Source of the DNA: Streptomyces sp. YPW6
Lineage (GTDB): Bacteria; Actinomycetota; Actinomycetes; Streptomycetales; Streptomycetaceae
DNA length: 64,000 nt
NCBI RefSeq assembly: GCF_018866325.1
Contig: NZ_CP076457.1
Span: forward strand, 1,302,001 to 1,366,000
Reading direction: 5' to 3'
Of the stretch, positions 7,838 to 15,694 are shown in pieces. Within the stretch, counting starts at the first letter, position 1, and each line of letters opens with the position of its first letter. Position numbers and translations under genes: made by a program. The notes beneath the pieces are model-generated. The model made no database searches. It was given only the letters and a program-made list of their open reading frames with translations, and had not been told where the DNA came from.

Positions 7838-10096
7838 ATGATGAACGGAAGTACGGGGCGCGGAAGCGGAGGGCGCGGCCGTGTGCGGGCCGTGTCCGCC
7901 GCTCTCGGCCTGCTGGCCGGAGCCCTGACCGCGACCACGGTCGGGGCCTCGGGGGCGACGGCGCTGACACCACCGGTCGCCATCACCGCGGACGACCTCT
8001 CCACCTGGCAGACCAACGGCATCGTCTGGTCGATGGCCGCCGGCGACGGCGTCGTCTACGCGGGCGGCACCTTCTCCACCCTGCGGCCCCCGAGCGCGGC
8101 CCCCGGCACGAGCGAACAGTCCGCGGTGAACTTCGCCGCGTTCGACGCGGCGACCGGGGCGCCCACCGACTGCTCGCTGTCCTTCACCGTCTCCTCGGGG
8201 ACCGCGACCGTGCGGGCCCTCGCCCTCTCCCCGGACGGCGAGACGCTGTACGCGGGCGGCCGGTTCGGCGCGGTGAACGGTGAGGGCGTGAGCAACTTCG
8301 CGGCGATCGACACCGCGAGCTGCACCGTCAGCAACACCTTCAAGATCGGGGTCTCGGCGACCGTGCGGGGGCTCGCCGCCACCGACGACACGGTCTACCT
8401 CGCGGGCGACTTCACCACGGTCGGCGGCCAGACCAGGAGCCACTTCGCCGCCGTCACGACGGACGCCTCACTCCTGCCCTTCACGGCCGACGCCGACGAG
8501 GTCGCACGGGCCGTCGAGGTGACCCCGGACGGACAGAACGTACTGCTCGGCGGGGACTTCTTCCGGATCAACGGCACGAACACCCACGCCCTCGCCGTCG
8601 TCGACGCCACCACCGGCCAGCTCACCAAGTCCTACTCGGGGTTCATCCACAACAACTCCACGGTCCAGGACATCACCACCGACGCGACCGGCTTCTACAC
8701 CGCCAACGAGGGGACCGGCGGCGGCGTGTTCGACGGCCGCATCGCGCTCGACCTCAGCGACTTCGAGCAGCGCTGGCGGGACACCTGCCTCGGCGCGACC
8801 CAGGCCGTGCTGGTGCACTCCGGGGTGCTGTACAGCGGCAGCCACGCCCACGACTGCTCCAGCATGGGCGCCTTCCCCGACCAGCCGCGCAAGCATCTGC
8901 TGGCCCAGTCGGTCGACGACCCGAAGCTGCTGCCCTGGTTCCCGGACACCAACGACGGGATCGGGGAGCCGGTCGGGCCGCGCGTGATGACCCGGACGGG
9001 CAGCGGCGGGCATGACTACCTGTGGGTGGGCGGCGAGTTCACCACCGTCAACTCCCGACCCCAGCAGGGGCTGACCCGGTTCGCGGACGGTCCGGACACG
9101 GGGACTCCCTGGGTGCCCAACGTCAGCCTCTCCACCCTCACCCCCGGCCAGATCGACGTGAACTGGCAGACGAGCTTCGACACCGACGACGGTGAGCTGA
9201 CCTACCGGATCTACAAGGACGGCTCGAACACCCCCATCCACACGACGACCGGCTACTCGGTCTTCTGGGACCGTCCGCAGCTGACCTGGACGGACACCGA
9301 CGTAGCCCCGGGCGAGACCCACTCGTACCGGATCACCGCGAGCGACGGCACCAACACCAGCTCCAAGTCCCCGTCCCAGTCCGCCACCGTGGCGAGCACG
9401 ACGGAGGCCTACCCGGCCCGGGTCAGGGCCGACGGGGCGAGCCTCTACTGGCGCTACGACGAGGGCGTCTCCACCTTCGCGCACGACAGCAGCGGCAACC
9501 TCGACAACGGCTTCATGCGCAACGGGCCCGCCTACCGGCAGACCCCGGCGGCGGTGGCCGGCCCCTCGACCGCGATCGGCCTCAACGGCTCCAACGAGTA
9601 CATCTACAGCAACCGCCGGCACCCGCAGCCGGACCGGTACACCATCGAGACCTGGATCAAGACCACCACCTCCAGGGGCGGGCGGATCATCGGCTTCGGC
9701 AATCTGACCCAGCAGAACAGCAGCCGGCGCGACAAGCACATCTACATGCGCAACGACGGGCGGCTGGTGTTCGGCGTCCAGAGCGGCGGCACCCGCACCA
9801 TCACCACCTCGGGGGCGTACAACGACGGCCAGTGGCACCATGTCGTCGCCACCCAGGGCCCGTTCGGGCAGGGCATGTCGCTGTACGTCGACGGTCAGCT
9901 GCGCGCCTCGAACATCCTGGTCTCCGGCAACCAGGACTACGACGGATACTGGCGGGTCGGCGGGGACAACCTGTCCGGCTGGCCGAGCCGCCCCACCAGC
10001 AACTTCTTCGAAGGGCAGATCGACGAGACGGCCATCTACCCGACCGCGCTGAGCGGGTCCACGATCAGCGCGCACTACGCCCTGAGGAACGGCTGA
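7838..10096 (+). CDS. Secreted beta-propeller-like / FN3 / LamG protein
   Basis: Large exported protein (752 aa). A signal peptide with an Arg-rich n-region, hydrophobic core and likely cut after SGATA (about 42) comes first. Then repeated strands of the VYAGGTF / LYAGGRF type suggest a beta-propeller (about 45-420), followed by a fibronectin type III domain (about 424-517) and a C-terminal concanavalin-like LamG domain (about 528-751, with TIETWIKTTT and GQWHHVVATQGP). LamG domains commonly bind sugars, so the protein may hold or process the polymer made by this locus outside the cell; that is inference. Four bases separate it from the lipoprotein gene, suggesting one transcript. No catalytic motif was recognised. 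ATG 7838 and ATG 7841 are both possible. Confidence 0.85.
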   Translation: MMNGSTGRGSGGRGRVRAVSAALGLLAGALTATTVGASGATALTPPVAITADDLSTWQTNGIVWSMAAGDGVVYAGGTFSTLRPPSAAPGTSEQSAVNFAAFDAATGAPTDCSLSFTVSSGTATVRALALSPDGETLYAGGRFGAVNGEGVSNFAAIDTASCTVSNTFKIGVSATVRGLAATDDTVYLAGDFTTVGGQTRSHFAAVTTDASLLPFTADADEVARAVEVTPDGQNVLLGGDFFRINGTNTHALAVVDATTGQLTKSYSGFIHNNSTVQDITTDATGFYTANEGTGGGVFDGRIALDLSDFEQRWRDTCLGATQAVLVHSGVLYSGSHAHDCSSMGAFPDQPRKHLLAQSVDDPKLLPWFPDTNDGIGEPVGPRVMTRTGSGGHDYLWVGGEFTTVNSRPQQGLTRFADGPDTGTPWVPNVSLSTLTPGQIDVNWQTSFDTDDGELTYRIYKDGSNTPIHTTTGYSVFWDRPQLTWTDTDVAPGETHSYRITASDGTNTSSKSPSQSATVASTTEAYPARVRADGASLYWRYDEGVSTFAHDSSGNLDNGFMRNGPAYRQTPAAVAGPSTAIGLNGSNEYIYSNRRHPQPDRYTIETWIKTTTSRGGRIIGFGNLTQQNSSRRDKHIYMRNDGRLVFGVQSGGTRTITTSGAYNDGQWHHVVATQGPFGQGMSLYVDGQLRASNILVSGNQDYDGYWRVGGDNLSGWPSRPTSNFFEGQIDETAIYPTALSGSTISAHYALRNG

Positions 10097-10099
10097 GCG

Positions 10100-10831
10100 A
10101 TGAGAAACACGTTCCTGGCCTGCGCCGCCGTCGTCCTGACGGCGGCGGCGCTGGCCGCCTGCGGCTCGTCCGCGGACGGGAACGACCCGGAGGCCGCGGG
10201 CGCCCAGCGCCCCGCGGCCTCCGGGCCCGCCGCCCCCGGCCCGTCCACCACCGCGGCCACCGACCCCGCCACACCGCCCTCCGAGGAGCCGGAGGCCTCC
10301 GGGGGGTCCGCTCCGGCCGCCACGGCCGAGGGCCCGAAGACGCCCGCCGACGAGATCACCCCGGCCACGGGGACGTTCACCAGGAAGCAGAAGGAGTACC
10401 TGAAGGACCGGGTGCCGAAGGGGATGGACCCGGCGGCGGTGCTCCAGACCGGCCAGGAGACCTGCGACAAGCTGCGCTACCTCGTCAAGGCCGACCGGGA
10501 CACCGCGGTCGGCGCGATCGTGACGGGCGAGATCCCCGACGCGAAGGACGCCGTGGCCGGGCTCTGCACGCAGCACCAGGACCTGGTCGACGAGGCGGCG
10601 TACGGCTACCCGGACGGCAAGCACTCCGGGAAGAAGCTCCGGCCGGGCGGGTACCGCTCGGCCTCGCCCACCACGGACTGCTCCTGGCGGATCGAAGGGG
10701 CGGGCGGCAAGGAGCTGGCCTCCGGCGCCTCCGGCACCGGGAAGTCCCGGAAGATCACCATCCCCGATTCCGCAGTTACGTTCACGTCCACAGGCTGCTA
10801 CGCCTGGCTGCCCGAAGGAGGCGAGGGATGA
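10100..10831 (+). CDS. Lipoprotein of unknown function
   Basis: 243 aa with a clear lipoprotein signal: short hydrophobic helix and lipobox LAAC with the lipidated Cys at 21. It is followed by an Ala/Pro/Thr-rich linker (about 25-90) that would span the wall. The C-terminal 150 residues are a small globular domain with the spaced cysteines ETC, GLC, TDC and TGC, perhaps two disulfides. I recognise no characterised family. It lies between the LamG protein and a glycosyltransferase, overlapping the latter by ATGA, so it is co-translated with polymer genes and may be an extracellular assembly or anchoring factor. Confidence 0.8.
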   Translation: MRNTFLACAAVVLTAAALAACGSSADGNDPEAAGAQRPAASGPAAPGPSTTAATDPATPPSEEPEASGGSAPAATAEGPKTPADEITPATGTFTRKQKEYLKDRVPKGMDPAAVLQTGQETCDKLRYLVKADRDTAVGAIVTGEIPDAKDAVAGLCTQHQDLVDEAAYGYPDGKHSGKKLRPGGYRSASPTTDCSWRIEGAGGKELASGASGTGKSRKITIPDSAVTFTSTGCYAWLPEGGEG

Positions 10832-11670
10832 CCGCAGGTACGCAGAAACTCCCGATAGCCGTGGCGATCCCCACGAAGAACGAAGGGCTCAACATCGCGG
10901 AGGCGGTGAGATCGGTGCTCGGCCACTTCGAGGCGGTCGTCGTGGTGGACTCCCACAGCACCGACGACACCGTGAAGATCGCCGAGGAGTGCGGGGCCGA
11001 GGTGGTCACCTACACCTGGGACGGCGGCCACCCGCGCAAGAAGCAGTGGTGCCTGGAGAACGTCCGCACCGACCTGGACTGGATCCTGCTGCTCGACGGC
11101 GACGAGCGGCTCAGCCCCGGGCTGCTGGCCGAGCTGCGCGCCGCCTTCCGGAACCCGGACGCGCCGAAGCCCGCCGCGTACGACATACCGCTCGGCTACT
11201 GGTTCTCCGGGAAGCGGCTGCGGCACGGATACACCATCCGCAAGCGGTCGTTGACCGACCGGACCCGCTGCCACTACCCGGAGGTCGGGGACCTGGACGC
11301 GCCGGGGATCGGTGAGGTGGAGGGCCACTACCAGCCGGTCGCGGCGAGCGCGGGCACCCTCACCCACCCCATCGAGCACCAGGACCTCGACCCGGTGACC
11401 GCCTGGTTCGAGCGGCACAACCGCTACTCGGACTGGGAGGCCTGGCTGGAGCACCACCCCCAGGTGAAGGAGCAGGTGCGCCAGGTCAAGTCGCGCCAGG
11501 GGCAGTTGTTCCACAAGGCGCCGTTCAAACCGGTGGTCTCGTTCGCCTACATGTATCTCTACAAGCGGGGATTCCTGGACGGCCGTGCGGGCTTCGACTT
11601 CGCCCTGGCGATGAGCTTCTACCGCTGGCAGATCGCGCTCAAGTCGCGGGAGAAGCCCGCCCGTCGATGA
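10828..11670 (+). CDS. Glycosyltransferase family 2
   Basis: Inverting GT-A transferase similar to WaaE/KdtX-type enzymes. Product of 280 aa from ATG 10828, which overlaps the lipoprotein stop. It opens with AVAIPTKNEGLNI, the nucleotide-sugar binding strand. VVVDSHSTDDT and the metal-binding LLLDGDERLS (DxD-like) follow. The C-terminal half contains GYWFSGKRLRHGY and a helical segment SFAYMYLYKRGF, likely for membrane contact. Acceptor and donor sugars are not predictable; GDP-fucose is available from the neighbouring genes. The frame is open far upstream, but that part is antisense-like and overlaps two real genes, so I cut it at 10828. Confidence 0.9.
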   Translation: MTAGTQKLPIAVAIPTKNEGLNIAEAVRSVLGHFEAVVVVDSHSTDDTVKIAEECGAEVVTYTWDGGHPRKKQWCLENVRTDLDWILLLDGDERLSPGLLAELRAAFRNPDAPKPAAYDIPLGYWFSGKRLRHGYTIRKRSLTDRTRCHYPEVGDLDAPGIGEVEGHYQPVAASAGTLTHPIEHQDLDPVTAWFERHNRYSDWEAWLEHHPQVKEQVRQVKSRQGQLFHKAPFKPVVSFAYMYLYKRGFLDGRAGFDFALAMSFYRWQIALKSREKPARR

Positions 11671-11679
11671 GCCGCCCGC

Positions 11680-12843
11680 TCACCCTCGCCTCCGGCGGAC
11701 CACGTCCTCGTAGGTCCGCCGGAGGGTGGCGGTGACGGCCTCGATGGTGAACTGCTCGTTCACCAGCTCCCAGGCGGCCTTGCCCGCCTGCTCGGCCGCC
11801 TCCGGCTCCAGCAGCTCCAGGATCGCGTCGGCGACCTTGCGGGCGTTCGCCGCGTCCTCGCCGACCCGGCTGTCGATGACCCGGCCCGACCCCGCGCCCG
11901 CCACGTCCGGGGCCTGTCCGCAGGTGCGGGTGATGACGACCGGGGTGCCGACCGACATCGCCTCCAGGACCGAGACCGGGAACGGCTCCTCGATCGCGGG
12001 CAGCACGTACACGTCGGCCTCACGGTCGGCGGCCAGCACCTCGTCGTGCTCCAACGGGCCCACGTGGTGCAGGGATTGAGCCACCCCGAGCTCGCGGGCG
12101 AGTGCGAGCGTACCGGCCAGGGCGCCGGTGTCGGGACCGGCCAGCACGAAGCGGGCGTCCGGGTGACGGGCGAGGACGTGCGGCATCGCGGCGACGAAGT
12201 CCTCCGGCCGCTTGCGCTCCTGGATCCGGGCCAGATACAGCACGGTGGGCGGGCGGCCGGGCTCACGGGCGGGCTTGCGCTCCTGCGGGCGGACCCCGTT
12301 GACCAGGCGCACGGTACGGGTGAGCGGGACGGGGGCGGCGACGGCGTTCACGTCGAGCCGCTCCATCTCGGTCAGGTGCAGCACGGCGTCCGCCTCGCGG
12401 AGCACTCTGCGGACCCCGAGCAGGTCGGTGAGCTGGGCGACCCTCTTCTCGGTGGGGTCGATCATGCCGTGGGTCTGGACGACCAGGGGCGTACGGGTCG
12501 CGAGCGCGAGGAGCGCCGCGGGCAGGGTCACGAGGTCCCGCATCAGATGGACGTGGACGAGGTCGGCGCCGCGCATCATGCGGCGGGCGGTGTTCAGCAG
12601 AGCGGCGGAGGTGATGCCGCTGACCTCGAACATCGGCAGGAGGTGCCGTGCCTGGAAGAGATGGACCGGAACCCCCTCCACCCGGGCGGGCAGTTCGCCG
12701 TCGGGGAAGCCGTCACCGAGCGCCATGACGCGCGCGTCGTCGCCGTGCGCACGCTGGACCTTGGAGAGGTTGAACGCCACGCGCGTCGGACCGCCGAAGG
12801 CGTGGTCCGGGGTGTGGAGCGTGACAACGTGCAGGATTTTCAC
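11680..12843 (-). CDS. Glycosyltransferase, GT4-like
   Basis: GT-B retaining glycosyltransferase of 387 aa. The N-terminal domain begins MKILHVVTLHTPDHAFGGPT, the usual GT4 acceptor-side motif. The C-terminal domain has VLYLARIQERKRPED and the EEPFPVSVLEAMSVGTPVV block that contains the E-x7-E nucleotide-sugar motif. Cytoplasmic or membrane-peripheral, adding a sugar to the lipid-linked repeat unit. Convergent with the GT2 gene (9 bases between stops) and divergent from the Wzy-like gene. Confidence 0.9.
   Translation of the reverse strand: MKILHVVTLHTPDHAFGGPTRVAFNLSKVQRAHGDDARVMALGDGFPDGELPARVEGVPVHLFQARHLLPMFEVSGITSAALLNTARRMMRGADLVHVHLMRDLVTLPAALLALATRTPLVVQTHGMIDPTEKRVAQLTDLLGVRRVLREADAVLHLTEMERLDVNAVAAPVPLTRTVRLVNGVRPQERKPAREPGRPPTVLYLARIQERKRPEDFVAAMPHVLARHPDARFVLAGPDTGALAGTLALARELGVAQSLHHVGPLEHDEVLAADREADVYVLPAIEEPFPVSVLEAMSVGTPVVITRTCGQAPDVAGAGSGRVIDSRVGEDAANARKVADAILELLEPEAAEQAGKAAWELVNEQFTIEAVTATLRRTYEDVVRRRRG
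11689..11725. terminator. 13-bp inverted repeat inside the last codons of the GT4 gene
   Basis: Perfect arms of 13 bases (cctccggcggacc / ggtccgccggagg) with an 11-base loop. It lies within the final coding codons of the minus-strand glycosyltransferase and just past the stop of the plus-strand GT2 gene. Convergent genes this close need a shared terminator, so this is the best candidate. Confidence 0.55.
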
Positions 12844-12861
12844 CAGAGTTCCCCTCGACTG

Positions 12862-12886
12862 TGGCTACGTGTTCACAGCGTAGCCA
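12862..12886. promoter_or_regulatory. Inverted repeat in the divergent GT4 / Wzy-like region
   Basis: Perfect 8-base arms tggctacg / cgtagcca with a 9-base loop, just upstream of the GT4 start and about 30 bases before the putative promoter of the Wzy-like gene. Could be an operator. A second dyad tcagtg / cactga sits at 12923-12937, at the expected transcription start. Confidence 0.35.
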
Positions 12887-12891
12887 TCGGC

Positions 12892-12920
12892 CTTACGCAC
12901 GTGGGCCGATTCGTTAGAGT
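12892..12920 (+). promoter_or_regulatory. Putative promoter of the Wzy-like gene
   Basis: TTACGC (12892-12897), 17 bases, then TAGAGT (12915-12920), a fair match to the main vegetative promoter of Streptomyces, 32 bases before ATG 12952. Confidence 0.4.
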
Positions 12921-12951
12921 GTTCAGTGGTTCACTGATCCCGGGGGGGCGC

Positions 12952-14481
12952 ATGACGTCGGTGCACACGTCGGCGCAGCCGCAGGACCCTCCCACGGCTG
13001 TCGGCCGGGGTCCCGGGGTTCCCGATGGCCCCCAGGAGCGTCCGATCGCCTGGTCGATGCTGTCCCGGGCGCTGTCCGTACCGCTCATCCTGGGCCTGGT
13101 CTGCTTCCTGCCCGCGGTGATCGCCGCCCAGCCCGGCAGCGGGGTCCGGGACACCGCGTACTGGCTCCAGCTGGTGCTGACCTGCTACGCGGGGGCCCGG
13201 CTCTCGACGATGATCCTCTCCACCCGGCGTCGGCTGCTGCAGGGCGTCTTCTGGATGTTCGTGTACATCGCGATGGGTGTGGCGCCGTTCGCCCAGGTGG
13301 TCATCGGGCAGACGCCGACGCCGATGGTGGGGCCGCGCCAGGACCTGGTCACGGCCGTCGCGATGGTGCTGGTGGGGTGCGCCGCCTACGACCTGGGGGC
13401 GCTGCTGGCCTCCCGGCGCCCGCTGCGCCGCCGTACGCCCTCCGCGCGGGGTGCGGGCAGCGGGCCGGCGGTCGCTCATCCGCTGCGGCTGCGGCTGCTG
13501 GTGCTGCTGGCGTTCACGGCGAGCGCCTTCTACGTGCTGAAGCTGGGCGGACCCGCGGTCTTCTTCGCCAGCCGGCAGGAGATCAACGAGACCGTCGCGG
13601 CGAGCGGGGTGGTGACCGAGGGGTCCCATGTGGGCTCGGCGTTCCTCAAGGGCTTCGGACAGGTCCCGGCGCTGCTGGCGCTGCTCTTCTACACCCGCCG
13701 CCTGGCCACCTCCCACCGGGCCCGCCGCCGGCCGTCGACGGTGCTGGTGTGGGTGGCGCTGGTGGCACTGAACCTGCTGGTGAACAACCCTGTCTCCAAC
13801 GCCCGTTACTGGTTCCTGACGGTGGTGGTGGCGTTCGTGTTCGCCGCGTTCCCCAGCAGCGCCGCGGTCTACCGGACGGTGCTGACGGCGGGCGTGGTGG
13901 GGGCGCTGGTGCTCTTCCCGTACGCGGACAGGTTCCGTTACGAGGAGGGGAGCCAGCGGTCCGTGCAGTCGGCCTCGGTCTTCGATCCGCTGGTGACCAA
14001 GGACTACGACCAGATGGTGATGTTCGCCAACACCATCTCGTGGGTCGACACCCGGGGCCACACCTACGGCCGTCAACTGGCCGGTTCCGCGCTGTTCTTC
14101 GTGCCGCGTGCGGTGTGGAGCGGGAAGCCGGAGGACACGGGGGTCCGGGTCGGGCAGTGGATGGGGCTGCGGATGACCAACCTCTCGGCCCCGCTGTGGA
14201 CGGAGTTCTGGGTCGACCTCGGTGCGGCCGGTACGGCCGGCGGGATGGCGCTGATCGGCTACGTGTCGGCCCGCACCGACCGCCGCTACGCCCTGGCCGT
14301 GACCCGGGCGGGGCCGGGGCCGGGGAGCGTGCTGGCCATCGCCGCGCCGCTGATCGCCGGCTACACCTTCATCCTGCTGCGCGGTCCGCTCCTGCAGGCC
14401 GCGGGGAAGCTGGCCATCGCCGCGCTGTGTCTGGCCGCGATCGCGACGTTCAGGGAGCGGCGGGCAGGACGTCGGCGCTGA
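12952..14481 (+). CDS. Wzy-like oligosaccharide repeat-unit polymerase
   Basis: Polytopic membrane protein of 509 aa with roughly ten to twelve hydrophobic helices and a large central loop after the NARYWFL helix (NPVSNARYWF, then YADRFRYEEG). This architecture is typical of O-antigen polymerases (Wzy). It would join lipid-linked repeats on the outer face of the membrane. The start ATG 12952 follows a GGGGGGG ribosome-binding site. Upstream open frame was rejected because it runs antisense through the GT4 gene. Its last 32 bases overlap the convergent Wzx-like gene. Assignment rests on topology and context; Wzy proteins have little sequence conservation. Confidence 0.75.
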   Translation: MTSVHTSAQPQDPPTAVGRGPGVPDGPQERPIAWSMLSRALSVPLILGLVCFLPAVIAAQPGSGVRDTAYWLQLVLTCYAGARLSTMILSTRRRLLQGVFWMFVYIAMGVAPFAQVVIGQTPTPMVGPRQDLVTAVAMVLVGCAAYDLGALLASRRPLRRRTPSARGAGSGPAVAHPLRLRLLVLLAFTASAFYVLKLGGPAVFFASRQEINETVAASGVVTEGSHVGSAFLKGFGQVPALLALLFYTRRLATSHRARRRPSTVLVWVALVALNLLVNNPVSNARYWFLTVVVAFVFAAFPSSAAVYRTVLTAGVVGALVLFPYADRFRYEEGSQRSVQSASVFDPLVTKDYDQMVMFANTISWVDTRGHTYGRQLAGSALFFVPRAVWSGKPEDTGVRVGQWMGLRMTNLSAPLWTEFWVDLGAAGTAGGMALIGYVSARTDRRYALAVTRAGPGPGSVLAIAAPLIAGYTFILLRGPLLQAAGKLAIAALCLAAIATFRERRAGRRR

Positions 14482-15694
14482 CGTCCTTGCCCCGGGCCGG
14501 GGGGCGGCGACGCAGCCGGGCCACTCTGATCCAGGTGGCGGTGGCCTTGCCGAGCGAGCCCAGGAACAGCCCCCAGGCCGCGCCCGGGACGCCCCCGACG
14601 ACGTAGCCGCCCGCGAGGAACGCCACGGCGGTGAGCGAGAAGACGACCTGGATGGCGAGCGTGGTGCGCGGGTCGAGCATGCGCAGGGCGAGCAGACCGC
14701 AGGTGCCCACGGCCATCGCCGCGTACTGGCTGCCGGTCGCCGGGAGCAGGGCCGCGGCCACCGGCCAGGTGTCGCCCAGGAGACGGCGTCCGGCGGTGTC
14801 GGGCAGCAGGGCGAGCGCGGTGGCCCAGAGGGCGGCCGTCCCCGCGAGGACGGCGGCGAGCGCGGCGGTGGCCCGGATCCGGCGGCGTTCGTCGCCGATG
14901 CGGCCGAGGATCGGCGGGCCGAAGGACGTGGCGGAGGTGAACAGCACGTTGAGCGGCCCGAACAGGGTGGTCGCCCCCCGCAGCGCGCCGACCAGGAGGG
15001 GGTTGCCGACCGCGCCGAGTCCGAGCACGGCCAGCTGGCCGGTCGCGTTGCCGACGCCGAACTCCACGGTGAAGCGCTGTCCGAGGTGACCTCGCCGCAG
15101 CATCGGGCGCAGTCGCAGCGGGGCCCCGGCGGTGGCGCGGTGGAGCAGCGCGGCGGAGAGCAGGAACGCGGGCAGGGCGGACAGGCCCCAGACGGCGATC
15201 AGCCGGGCCGGAGACGCCCCGTAGTCCTGTACGGAGAGGGCTCCGAGCACACTGCCCAGCCGCAACAGGTCCGAGAACAGCGCGAGATGGGGCTGCTGAA
15301 GGGTGGAGAAGGCGTACCGGACGGCGTCCTGTCCCAGCACCACCGGCAGGACGAGGCCCAGCATCAGCAGGGCACGGGCGGTGTCGCCCGCAAGGAGGGC
15401 GCACACGACGGCCGTCGCGGCCCCCAGCACGGTGGCGGCGAGCACCGTGAAGGCCACGGCGGACCGGCAGGCGCCCCGGGTCTCCTCCCCCGCGCCGCGC
15501 CGGAGGACCAGAGGCTGCCCGGTGTACGCCCCCGAGACGCCGAGCAGCACCGTGAAGACCAGGTAGACCGCGGAGAAGCGGGCGAAGTCGGCGAGGGTGG
15601 AGAGCCGGGCGGCGGCCACCAGCACCAGGATGTTGGTGAGCGCCGCCACGCCCTGGTCCGCGACCGAGCAGAGGACGGCGGTGCGGGCTCTCAC
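14450..15694 (-). CDS. Wzx-like polysaccharide flippase / membrane protein
   Basis: Integral membrane protein of 414 aa with about twelve hydrophobic helices and almost no soluble loops, resembling MATE/PST-type lipid-oligosaccharide flippases. GTG 15694 overlaps the stop of the upstream Wzz-like gene by four bases (GTGA), so the two are translationally coupled. Likely moves the undecaprenyl-linked repeat to the outer leaflet for the polymerase. The 3' end overlaps the convergent Wzy-like gene by 32 bases. Family assignment is from topology and neighbours; individual motifs are weak. Confidence 0.75.
   Translation of the reverse strand: MRARTAVLCSVADQGVAALTNILVLVAAARLSTLADFARFSAVYLVFTVLLGVSGAYTGQPLVLRRGAGEETRGACRSAVAFTVLAATVLGAATAVVCALLAGDTARALLMLGLVLPVVLGQDAVRYAFSTLQQPHLALFSDLLRLGSVLGALSVQDYGASPARLIAVWGLSALPAFLLSAALLHRATAGAPLRLRPMLRRGHLGQRFTVEFGVGNATGQLAVLGLGAVGNPLLVGALRGATTLFGPLNVLFTSATSFGPPILGRIGDERRRIRATAALAAVLAGTAALWATALALLPDTAGRRLLGDTWPVAAALLPATGSQYAAMAVGTCGLLALRMLDPRTTLAIQVVFSLTAVAFLAGGYVVGGVPGAAWGLFLGSLGKATATWIRVARLRRRPPARGKDVSADVLPAAP
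14466..14487. terminator. Hairpin inside the overlap of two convergent genes
   Basis: Perfect 8-bp stem aggacgtc / gacgtcct, 6-base loop, centred on the stop of the Wzy-like gene and the last codons of the Wzx-like gene. Confidence 0.4.

Noticed and set aside
12046..12951. Apparent 300-codon N-terminal extension of the Wzy-like protein
   Set aside because: It runs antisense through the GT4 gene, is not membrane-like, and a proper ribosome-binding site and ATG lie at 12952.
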